DNA of 15,207 nucleotides, taken from positions 1 to 15,207 of the forward strand of contig JBGTKH010000578.1 of the NCBI GenBank assembly GCA_041744735.1. Reading direction: 5' to 3'. The first letter of the stretch is position 1, and the number at the start of each line of letters is the position of its first letter. Both the position numbers and the translations under genes were made by a program. Of the stretch, positions 1-6,245 are shown one piece after another. This stretch comes from JBGTKH01 sp041744735 (GTDB lineage: Bacteria; Planctomycetota; Planctomycetia; Pirellulales; Pirellulaceae). The notes beneath the pieces are model-generated. The model was not told the origin of the DNA. It searched no databases and was given only the letters and a program-made list of their open reading frames with translations.

Positions 1-214
1 CGGCCTCTCCGCCGCGATCGCGCTCAGCCAGCGCGTGCTCAACGGCGGCCAGCAGGAACTGACCGATTACCTCAGCTTCCTCCAAGGCGGCTGCTCCAAA
101 TTCCCCCTCGACCTCCTGCGCGACGCCGGCGTGGACATGGAGCAACCCCAACCCGTCGACACAGCGCTGGCCCACTTCGATTCGCTAGTGAATCAGTTGG
201 ATGAATTGCTGTGA
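1..214 (+). CDS. pepF: Oligoendopeptidase F, C-terminal fragment (cut by window start)
   Basis: This is the last 70 codons of a gene read from base 2, ending at TGA 212-214. The translation (LSAAIALSQRVLNGG, then DYLSFLQGGCSKFPLDLL and DAGVDMEQP) matches what I remember of the conserved C-terminus of M3B-family oligoendopeptidase F, a cytoplasmic zinc metallopeptidase that degrades short peptides. The zinc-binding HExxH motif would lie upstream, outside the window, so catalytic competence cannot be judged. The stop codon lies inside the convergent minus-strand gene, with a 22-bp tail-to-tail overlap, and I see no terminator hairpin between them. The family call is confident despite the short fragment because the tail is distinctive. 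Confidence 0.88.
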   Translation, partial: GLSAAIALSQRVLNGGQQELTDYLSFLQGGCSKFPLDLLRDAGVDMEQPQPVDTALAHFDSLVNQLDELL

Positions 215-1059
215 GATGCGGAGGTGCACTCGTTCACTTCACCGAAGTCCTGTTTCTCGTAGATCGACGGACTGGGAAATCTTTCGGCTAGGAAGCGCTG
301 CATGTCCGGGCTGAAGGCGGCGTCGTCGAAGTTCAGAAACTTCTTGCCCGCGCAGCGCTCGACAATGTCTTCGTACACGGCCGGCTTGTCGTAGAATCCG
401 GCGACCAGATTCTCCTGGCGAACCTGCGTCAACTGTATTTTCCGATGGTCCTTGAGCGACGACGGATCTGAACTGCGTTCCGCCTTCAGCGCGTGGTTCA
501 TGATGGCCGTCGCACCCAGCATTCCGAACCAGCGGTCTTGGCTGACGAAGTCTTTCAGGTCGCAGTAGGCGTCGAACACTCGTTTCTTGGTCAGGTAGCG
601 GGGCGTGTGCGATTCGAAGTTCAGCCCCGGATAGCCCAGCCGCCGCAGCGTGTCGTAGGTCTGCCACAGCATCCCCTTCCAGACGCCCCGCCCGCGATTC
701 TGCACTTGGCTCAGGTCTTCCAAGTAGCGATCGCAACGGATCAGCGGTTCGGGCACGTCGTCCAGCAGGATGTAATCGTCGCAGAACCAAATGAACTCGA
801 AGCTCAGCTCCGGAATCAGCGACGCCAGAAACAGCAGCAGAAACCCATTGGTGACCGGCGTGCGAAACCCGCCCACCCGCGCCGTATACTCGTGCGGCAT
901 GTGCTGAATCACCGACATATCATCCGATAGAAACGCGGGCCGGTCGCCAAACCCCCAAACTTTTCCGATCCACGGCATGTACTTGGCCACACTGCGCAGC
1001 GACATGCAGATTTCGACGTCGTGATGACGGCTATGTCGGAGAAGATAAAGAACATCCAT
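193..1059 (-). CDS. Stealth-like sugar-phosphate transferase / glycosyltransferase family protein
   Basis: A 288-aa protein. Residues 15-44 (EICMSLRSVAKYMPWIGKVW, then FGDRPAFL) resemble the Stealth conserved region in which a series of sugars is read as 'SLRS..KY.PWI..V'. An acidic patch follows (CDDYILLDD, D94/D95 and D100/D101), corresponding to the catalytic-type 'NDD' region. Further on, H151 in ESHTP resembles the later Stealth His motif. Stealth proteins transfer hexose-1-phosphates in capsule or exopolysaccharide synthesis; the exact substrate here is unknown. There is no signal peptide or membrane segment, so it is probably cytoplasmic. No Shine-Dalgarno sequence precedes ATG 1059, and the upstream sequence is the truncated LRR gene, so the native 5' leader may have been lost in a rearrangement. 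The start itself fits the family. The family call is from memory and moderately sure. Confidence 0.6.
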   Translation of the reverse strand: MDVLYLLRHSRHHDVEICMSLRSVAKYMPWIGKVWGFGDRPAFLSDDMSVIQHMPHEYTARVGGFRTPVTNGFLLLFLASLIPELSFEFIWFCDDYILLDDVPEPLIRCDRYLEDLSQVQNRGRGVWKGMLWQTYDTLRRLGYPGLNFESHTPRYLTKKRVFDAYCDLKDFVSQDRWFGMLGATAIMNHALKAERSSDPSSLKDHRKIQLTQVRQENLVAGFYDKPAVYEDIVERCAGKKFLNFDDAAFSPDMQRFLAERFPSPSIYEKQDFGEVNECTSASHSNSSN

Positions 1060-1490
1060 CGCAAACCGAGGTGCAATGACTTAAGATATCGCAATTCAGA
1101 CAGCTTGTGCAAATCATCATCGCTCACTGTAGAATGGTTGAGATAAAGTACCTGGAGTTCCTGAAGGGAAGAAAGCACGTCCACAACTTCAGGTTCAAGA
1201 ATGCCATTCAAAACGACACACCGTATTTCGCCATGAAACACCGTGTACCATTGCGGTCCAATCGCACGCCAGATTCGCCACGACCATTGATCGGAGTAAC
1301 TGTCACGTGCATTCATGGTTCCTCTAAACTTTCTGTCGCCGTCGGTGGTCAGCGTCCCCCCACTCGCCCGTATGATGCGCACCGCCTCTCTGTGCTTGTA
1401 ATCGTTACCAAACCATATTCCGAGTCCAACCGAGTACGCGGCAATGACAAGTAACAATTGACGCATTGTGAATCGGCGAGGACGAATCAT
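909..1490 (-). CDS. Truncated LRR membrane protein, paralogue of the 1689-2387 gene
   Basis: The frame codes for 193 aa, but only about residues 1-144 look native. Residues 9-27 form a hydrophobic segment (MRQLLLVIAAYSVGLGIWF) serving as a signal anchor. The next stretch aligns with the neighbouring gene at DYKHR, RASGGTLTT and WYTVFHGEI, followed by LRR-like repeats (LQELQVLYLNHSTVSDDDL, then LRYLKSLHL). Codon 144 shares its last base with the A of the transferase ATG at 1059. From there this frame merely reads the transferase gene in another frame to a stop at 909. Compared with the 232-aa paralogue, roughly the last 90 native residues are missing. It is therefore probably a broken or decaying gene; expression of a truncated product is possible. 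No convincing ribosome binding site precedes ATG 1490, and M9 is an alternative start. Confidence 0.55.
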   Translation of the reverse strand: MIRPRRFTMRQLLLVIAAYSVGLGIWFGNDYKHREAVRIIRASGGTLTTDGDRKFRGTMNARDSYSDQWSWRIWRAIGPQWYTVFHGEIRCVVLNGILEPEVVDVLSSLQELQVLYLNHSTVSDDDLHKLSELRYLKSLHLGLRWMFFIFSDIAVITTSKSACRCAVWPSTCRGSEKFGGLATGPRFYRMICR

Positions 1491-1558
1491 TCACATAACT
1501 CTCTTTCAATCTCCCGGACACCGCGCTCAGCTCGTGAAGCATGCCCACCCAATGGCCC

Positions 1559-1590
1559 AAAAAACCCGTCGCCGCAATCGAATGCGACGG
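1559..1590 (-). terminator. Intrinsic (Rho-independent) terminator after the LRR gene
   Basis: Read on the minus strand, a perfect 7-bp GC-rich stem, CCGTCGC/GCGACGG (1590-1584 and 1572-1566), with an 11-nt loop is followed by a G and then a run of six T (1564-1559). It lies about 100 nt downstream of the stop of the 1689-2387 LRR gene and upstream of the truncated paralogue. It would separate their transcripts. Confidence 0.75.
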
Positions 1591-1688
1591 AGTGACAATG
1601 GCGTGACAATGACGCCCCTATTATTGCCGGTTGTCGCGAAACGCGATGGCGTGCCACGCGCCATTAGTATCTGTGACGCCTGGAAACC

Positions 1689-2387
1689 TCAATCGGGAAA
1701 ACGCATATGTGCCCCGTTAATCTCCAATTCGGGCCTCGCTTTCAGAAGGCGCTTCAAGCCGGCGGCGGTAATGCGTTCGTCATCGGACGGATAATCAATC
1801 GTAATGGACACGAGACGCGGCAGCTTTGTCAATTCCATTAGTCCGACGTCCGTTACGTCTGTTCCCTTGAGCCGTACCACCTCCAGCGAGTGCATCAGGG
1901 CAATAATGCAAAGTCCAGAGTCTGAAACGCTCGTGTTTTCGAGATTGAAGTTCCGAAGATTCCGCAGGTGACTGACGATGCGCAAATCTTCGTTCGAGAC
2001 AGAAGAGCCCGACAAGCTGAGTTGCTGGAGGCTCGTAATGTCGCCGACAACAGCTAACAGCTCCGCACTTACTTCATTGTGAAGGCCCACAGAATTGATG
2101 TCGCCGTGAAACACAGTGTACCATCTTCCGGCGAACCAGTACCGTAGCCGAGTAAAAATGTACTTATTGTGACGGTTCGGGTTATCCAACAACTCAATAT
2201 ATTTGCCGTCGCTAGCAGTTGTAACTGTACCGCCCGCCGATCGCACAAGGCTCACGATGTGCCGATACTTGTAATCCTGCCAGAACCAGGCACTAAGCAC
2301 CACGTTTATGACTAAAACGGCGACAAACAATCCGCGCATACTGAATTTCAGGCCAGCAAATTTATTTTCAGCAAATTGTCGCTTCAT
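1689..2387 (-). CDS. Leucine-rich-repeat protein with N-terminal membrane anchor
   Basis: A 232-aa protein. Residues 17-36 (MRGLFVAVLVINVVLSAWFW) form a single hydrophobic anchor. A linker follows with RSAGGTVTT and WYTVFHGDI, conserved with the truncated paralogue downstream. Residues from about 115 onward carry repeated LRR units, for example LQQLSLSGSSVSNEDLRIVS, LRNLRNFNLENTSVSDSGL and LEVVRLKGTDVTDVGLMEL. The spacing is that of the short, planctomycete-type LRRs also seen in serine/threonine-kinase-associated proteins. A role in envelope protein-protein contacts is inferred only from the fold. The start is supported by TTGGAG just upstream of ATG 2387. The gene follows the giant surface-protein gene by 70 bp on the same strand and may be cotranscribed with it. 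The intrinsic terminator lies downstream. Confidence 0.75.
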   Translation of the reverse strand: MKRQFAENKFAGLKFSMRGLFVAVLVINVVLSAWFWQDYKYRHIVSLVRSAGGTVTTASDGKYIELLDNPNRHNKYIFTRLRYWFAGRWYTVFHGDINSVGLHNEVSAELLAVVGDITSLQQLSLSGSSVSNEDLRIVSHLRNLRNFNLENTSVSDSGLCIIALMHSLEVVRLKGTDVTDVGLMELTKLPRLVSITIDYPSDDERITAAGLKRLLKARPELEINGAHMRFPD

Positions 2388-2418
2388 TTACTCCAAATCT
2401 CCTGCAAGGCCCCTGACT

Positions 2419-2447
2419 GTCGAATAGACCAAAACACGTCATTCGAC
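2419..2447 (-). other. Inverted repeat between the surface-protein gene and the LRR gene
   Basis: A perfect 7-bp dyad, GTCGAAT (2419-2425) and ATTCGAC (2441-2447), with a 15-nt loop lies 10 nt past the stop of the 2458-5385 gene. No T-run follows it. It could be a weak attenuator or RNA-processing hairpin, or an operator for the LRR gene. A chance dyad is not excluded. Confidence 0.3.
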
Positions 2448-2457
2448 CTCTTCGACT

Positions 2458-5385
2458 TTAACGATACGTAAAACTTGGCTTGCCGTCGTTGGGTATCATC
2501 GTGTTCCAATCTGGTGGCGGATCGGCGGGCTCTGTGGGATTCGCAGGATCGCGCGCCAGTCCTGGTTTGGGCGGAAACAGCAACTTATGCTTTTGGAAGC
2601 CGAACGAGTGAGGCCCCATCCTTAGACCTGGGTCCGTGAATCCGGGCATTACCCATGGGAGTTCTATAAGCCGAAAGCCGAAACCTTTAAGTGATTCTTT
2701 GTCTCCCGCGACATCGCCAGTTATCTCAAACTGCCATGGAATGTATTCGCGTATACTTCCGTATTGCCAGTCTCCGTTGGCATTCTGTATGCGCTGTTGA
2801 ACAACCGCAACACCGTTGTATTGACCAGCATCCGCGTAGGTCTTTAGCACAATTTGCCCGGTAAGCGTTGATCCCGCGATAGCATCTGGATCGCTGGCGG
2901 GTGTATACGCTAGGTTGATTCCAAGGTCTGTCGCATTGACTTCATCCTTCTCTTTGACTTGACTCGGTTGCAAGAAAAGCTGGGGTGCAAAATTCTTAAA
3001 CTGGGGATCGTTTGTCATTGCTGTAGCCCTATAGTTCAATGTAAGCGTATTTGTCACCAGATCGAGTTTCATTTCTATATCTATCTTGGCAGTCTCATAG
3101 ATGTTTTGCGCCTTGTCATCGTTGCCGCGCGAATAGTTTCTAGCGAACAATGCCGAAGCGAGCTGCTTCGCTTTCACTTCGGCCTGAGCCACGAGGCCGC
3201 CAGCGTCCGCGATTTGATATTGAAAGGAGGCATCAAGAGTACGGCCAGTAATTTCGCCGTTTTCGTCGGAGTCATCGAGTGGCGGCGTATAATAGACGGT
3301 GTCTCCGACGATGGTCACATATCCGTCCATGGGTTGGGTGACCGACACAATTTGGAGTTCTCCGCAATCAATATCGTAATCATTGTCTAACACGAATATC
3401 GGAATGGGTACTCCGCCCGGCGCGCTGTACGGATCGAACTCGTCGTCAAGGGCAATAGGATCGTAGTTGGTGAGATCGACGGTCATCGACGCGGTGCCCA
3501 CTGCAGTGTCGTCGTCCTCCACGATCGCCTCAATTGTGTACGCGGCAGCCACTGAATACGAGTGCGTTGCTGTAAATGTTCCGCCGACGATGGTTAACGG
3601 TCCGTTAGCGGAGGTGTCCCCCCAGTTAATAACGAATTGATGGTGGTCATTTATACCAAGGTCACGGACGGACCCATGCAAGGTTAACGTCACGCCGTCG
3701 CAATCCGGAATGATGCGGTCTATGGATACAATCGGGCTTGTATTATTAACGGAAACCGAAATTGAATTGGTCGCGGTGGCACCGTCGTTATCGGCGACGG
3801 AGACGGTTAGCGTCAGGCTATCAGAGGACGTTCCGTTCCCCCAAACGAGTAGCCCACCACTATCATAGGCTGCACCATCGTCCCCGACGGGGGCGAAAAG
3901 ATGCGTGAACCTCCATCGGGCAGGACTGCCAAAGCCACCTGCATCTTCAAGATTAAGCACAGGCGTTATCGACTCACCAGAATCGGTGGAGTCACCGTCA
4001 AAATTCAAGTCGACGTGGATCATCATCGTCAAAGTGTCGTTGACGCCCCGATCCTCGACAGAGCCCGTGACGGTCAAGCCGTCGCCCTCGTAGATATCAC
4101 CTATTGCTTCGAGCGTGACCGTTGGCGGCAGATTGTTTACGACCAAAGTCGTGGACACAGGCAGGCTAACACCATTGTCGTCGTCTTTCGCGATTACCTC
4201 AATGGTGTATTGATCGGAAGGGCCACTGGGGTTGTCGACGTAAGTGTGCCAAAACGTATGCTCACCATTATGCAGATCATCGAGAATGTCAACCGTGTCG
4301 TCATTCCAATTAATGGTCAGGCGGTGCAAGTCTCCGCTGCCTGGGTCAGCTATTGTCACTGACAGACCAATTGTGTCGCCTTCGTTCACCTCCACAATCC
4401 CGCTTGCATTCATCGGGCCAATTGCGCTAACCGTTGGCGATGGTACAAGGTTTTTGACGGTGATTGTGTGGCTTGCCGAAACGCTGTCTCCGCACGCGTT
4501 CACCGACGTCACAGCTATGGTGTAATCGTCAGTTGGAGCAGGCGACGGATTGTCATCCTCGTACTGATAGAGAAAACCGAACGACCAAGCAGTGTCGCCC
4601 GAAGCATAATCCCACGCTTCCACATTGTTTTCGCCCCAGGCAACGCCTACGCTGGTCACTCCTACCGATGCGCTTCCGCTTAACGTTAACGGTTGACCTT
4701 CGTTAATCTCGTCAGGGGCGGTAAAGGAAAGGCCGGGTGCCGAGCAACCTGAGCCGCTCCCACTGCCGTATCCGGGACCACTGCCGTACCCCGGACCGCT
4801 GCCGTACCCAGCGCCGCTGCCATAGCCAGGATTTCCACCGTATCCCGGGTCGCCGCCGTAGCCGGGGCCGCTGGCATAACCCGGTCCGCTCCCGTATCCG
4901 GCGCCGCTACCGTAACCGGCGTCGCCGGCGTTTGCATCACCATATCCTCCTCCACTCGCATACCCCGCGCCGCTGCCGAAGATTTCGCTGTCGCTGTAGC
5001 CGCCGACGTTGCGCAGGTGGTCGATCACCGCGTTCAAGTCGTCATCCGAGACTTGCATATCCCCGGTCACGTCCCAGTACGGGTCCGATGTCTCCGGCGG
5101 CGCTGGCGATTCGGGCAAGGCGTGGGGACCGTTGGTGTTGAGTTGGCTGACGATCATAAAGGCATCCAGCGGTGTGACTTGGCCGTTGTTGTCCACGTCC
5201 CAGGGACTACTAGCATTTTGCCACGGCGAACCCGTCACCACAATATCCGCCGTCATCATTTGCCGCTCCTCCAGCCGCTCGCCGCGCGGGCGAAAACGGG
5301 CTGGCGCATGGGAGCGAGCCTTTCGAACGCGACGGTTAAAGCGCTGGGCAAGCTTTTCGATCCACGACAAACGAGAAATGGTCAC
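2458..5385 (-). CDS. Large secreted surface protein with dockerin-like EF-hands, Gly/Tyr repeats and PKD/cadherin-like domains
   Basis: I place the start at GTG 5385, preceded by a perfect GGAGG at 5391-5395 with 5-nt spacing, giving 975 aa. An in-frame ATG at 5457 would add 24 residues but lacks this support. Residues 1-47 are basic and end in LEERQMMTAD, the planctomycete N-terminal export/sorting motif (usually LEPR..LL or LE.RQ). Residues 63-74 (DVDNNGQVTPLD) and 105-116 (DVTGDMQVSDDD) are calcium-loop EF-hands arranged as in type I dockerins. Residues about 137-212 form a GYGSGP-type repeat. Four PKD/Ig-like domains follow (repeated EG.. and V.NN/NLPPTV junctions), then a cadherin-like domain (LDNDYDID, then YTPP). 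The C-terminal roughly 250 residues are unrecognised. It probably sits outside the cell in the matrix or envelope. Ligands are unknown. It is transcribed divergently from the broken sigma gene. Confidence 0.82.
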   Translation of the reverse strand: MTISRLSWIEKLAQRFNRRVRKARSHAPARFRPRGERLEERQMMTADIVVTGSPWQNASSPWDVDNNGQVTPLDAFMIVSQLNTNGPHALPESPAPPETSDPYWDVTGDMQVSDDDLNAVIDHLRNVGGYSDSEIFGSGAGYASGGGYGDANAGDAGYGSGAGYGSGPGYASGPGYGGDPGYGGNPGYGSGAGYGSGPGYGSGPGYGSGSGSGCSAPGLSFTAPDEINEGQPLTLSGSASVGVTSVGVAWGENNVEAWDYASGDTAWSFGFLYQYEDDNPSPAPTDDYTIAVTSVNACGDSVSASHTITVKNLVPSPTVSAIGPMNASGIVEVNEGDTIGLSVTIADPGSGDLHRLTINWNDDTVDILDDLHNGEHTFWHTYVDNPSGPSDQYTIEVIAKDDDNGVSLPVSTTLVVNNLPPTVTLEAIGDIYEGDGLTVTGSVEDRGVNDTLTMMIHVDLNFDGDSTDSGESITPVLNLEDAGGFGSPARWRFTHLFAPVGDDGAAYDSGGLLVWGNGTSSDSLTLTVSVADNDGATATNSISVSVNNTSPIVSIDRIIPDCDGVTLTLHGSVRDLGINDHHQFVINWGDTSANGPLTIVGGTFTATHSYSVAAAYTIEAIVEDDDTAVGTASMTVDLTNYDPIALDDEFDPYSAPGGVPIPIFVLDNDYDIDCGELQIVSVTQPMDGYVTIVGDTVYYTPPLDDSDENGEITGRTLDASFQYQIADAGGLVAQAEVKAKQLASALFARNYSRGNDDKAQNIYETAKIDIEMKLDLVTNTLTLNYRATAMTNDPQFKNFAPQLFLQPSQVKEKDEVNATDLGINLAYTPASDPDAIAGSTLTGQIVLKTYADAGQYNGVAVVQQRIQNANGDWQYGSIREYIPWQFEITGDVAGDKESLKGFGFRLIELPWVMPGFTDPGLRMGPHSFGFQKHKLLFPPKPGLARDPANPTEPADPPPDWNTMIPNDGKPSFTYR
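4750..4977 (-). repeat. 18-bp tandem repeat coding for Gly-Tyr-Gly-Ser-Gly-Pro hexapeptides
   Basis: About eleven degenerate 18-bp units encode GSGPGY, GSGAGY, ASGPGY, GGDPGY and similar hexapeptides in the surface protein, between its EF-hand pair and its first PKD domain. The tract is probably a flexible, extended linker. Such tandem arrays change copy number by slippage, so length variation between strains is likely. Confidence 0.85.
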
Positions 5386-5437
5386 GCGAACCTCCGGAAT
5401 GCTGCGGGCAAAGTGGCAATGAGAATTGAATGGTGCC

Positions 5438-5469
5438 TCTATAAGTAAAACTGCCAAACGGAGCCCAAA
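5438..5469 (-). promoter_or_regulatory. Candidate promoter of the surface-protein gene
   Basis: On the minus strand, a TATAGA -10-like hexamer (5443-5438) lies 19-20 bp from a TTTGGG/TTGGGC -35-like hexamer (around 5469-5463). Initiation would fall near 5431, giving a leader of about 46 nt before GTG 5385 and placing the upstream ATG 5457 outside the transcript. The match is weak and planctomycete promoters are poorly defined. Confidence 0.3.
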
Positions 5470-5518
5470 CCGAACAATCGCCGGAAAATATTTCCAAAAA
5501 AATCTCCCTCGCCGGTAC

Positions 5519-5578
5519 TTGGCGCCAATAGACGACCAGCGCTATGATCAGGAGGGTGGTCTGGGCTGTTCTGCCCAG
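5519..5578 (+). promoter_or_regulatory. Candidate promoter and hairpin upstream of the sigma-factor relic
   Basis: TTGGCG (5519-5524), an 18-bp spacer and TATGAT (5543-5548) resemble a housekeeping promoter facing the sigma gene. Just downstream, CTGGGC (5561-5566) and GCCCAG (5573-5578) form a perfect 6-bp hairpin with a 6-nt loop in the predicted leader. The hairpin could be an operator or a leader structure; its function is unknown. Confidence 0.35.
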
Positions 5579-5592
5579 CTTCGTGGTGGCTC

Positions 5593-6053
5593 ATGTCAGA
5601 CGACTTATCCTTTGAACAACTCTCCACGCAGTTGCACGCCGGAGACCCGCAGGCCGTGGCGGAAATCTGGAATCGTTTCGGCCCTCACCTGCTGCGCGAG
5701 GCACGACGCATCGTGCGGGTGCTCGGCTTGAAGAGCTACGCCGAACCCGAAGACGTTTGTCAAGCGGCATTGCAGGCACTTGTCAGCAGACCACCGCGGC
5801 GAGGCTTTCGCAGCGAGTCGGAGTTGTTGGCCTTTCTTCGGGAAATCATCAGGACCAAGCCTACGTCAGCGATCTGCGCAGCTTCATCCGTGCCAACATG
5901 AGTGACCACGAGTGGCGGATTTTCGAACTGCGGGACGCCGGATACGAGTGGCCTGAGATCGCCTCACAAGTGCGCGGCCAAGCCGACGTGCTGCGAATTC
6001 AGCACGAGCGGCGCATGAAGGGCATCCGCCATCGGCTTTTGGTGAACGTTTGA
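5593..6053 (+). pseudogene. Broken ECF-type RNA polymerase sigma factor
   Basis: The gene opens at ATG 5593 behind a GGTGG-like ribosome site. Its first frame codes for a sigma region 2 segment (HAGDPQAVAEIWNRFGPHLL, then AEPEDVCQAALQAL and LLAFLREIIRTK) and stops at about 5901. The region 4 part (MSDHEWRIFELRDAGYEWPE, then EIASQVRGQADVLRIQHERR and MKGIRHRLL) lies in another frame and ends at TGA 6051-6053. The frames must switch near 5850-5865. The linker that planctomycete ECF factors carry between regions 2 and 4 (dozens of residues) is almost absent. An internal deletion that also shifted the frame explains both facts. The fragment up to 5901 lacks region 4 and should not work as a sigma factor. 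A sequencing error alone would not explain the missing linker. Confidence 0.72.
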
Positions 6054-6164
6054 ATCAACTACTGGATATCATACCCTGAGCCGGCGGCAGTTCTTTGCCG
6101 TAGTTGACGGTGCAGGCTTGGCGGCGCGCGCGGACTCCCGACACACGGTCGAACGCCGCATTGC

Positions 6165-6193
6165 TTGTCCGAGGCGCTCGTTGCCGTTACGAT
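6165..6193 (+). promoter_or_regulatory. Weak candidate promoter for the phosphatase gene
   Basis: TTGTCC (6165-6170) and TACGAT (6188-6193) are separated by 17 bp, each matching four of six consensus bases, about 50 bp before the phosphatase start. The gap 6054-6245 otherwise holds only a short dyad, TCAACTAC (6055-6062) and GTAGTTGA (6100-6107). No Pho-box-like repeat is evident. Confidence 0.25.
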
Positions 6194-6245
6194 GCGCCGT
6201 GTCTGTTGATCGGCAACTAGCGAATTTCACAAAAGGACTGTCATC

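Noticed and set aside
493..930. Plus-strand reading frame across the transferase gene
   Set aside because: It is the antisense shadow of a well-supported minus-strand gene with family motifs.
1592..1611. Direct repeat GTGACAATG, two copies 11 bp apart
   Set aside because: Only two short copies; no regulator or promoter context supports an operator call.
4750..4977. CRISPR-like array
   Set aside because: The repeats are contiguous 18-bp coding units without spacers, all in frame with the surface protein.
5593..6053. Programmed ribosomal frameshifting in the sigma gene
   Set aside because: No clear slippery heptamer or downstream pseudoknot is visible, and the linker between the sigma regions is missing, which frameshifting would not restore.
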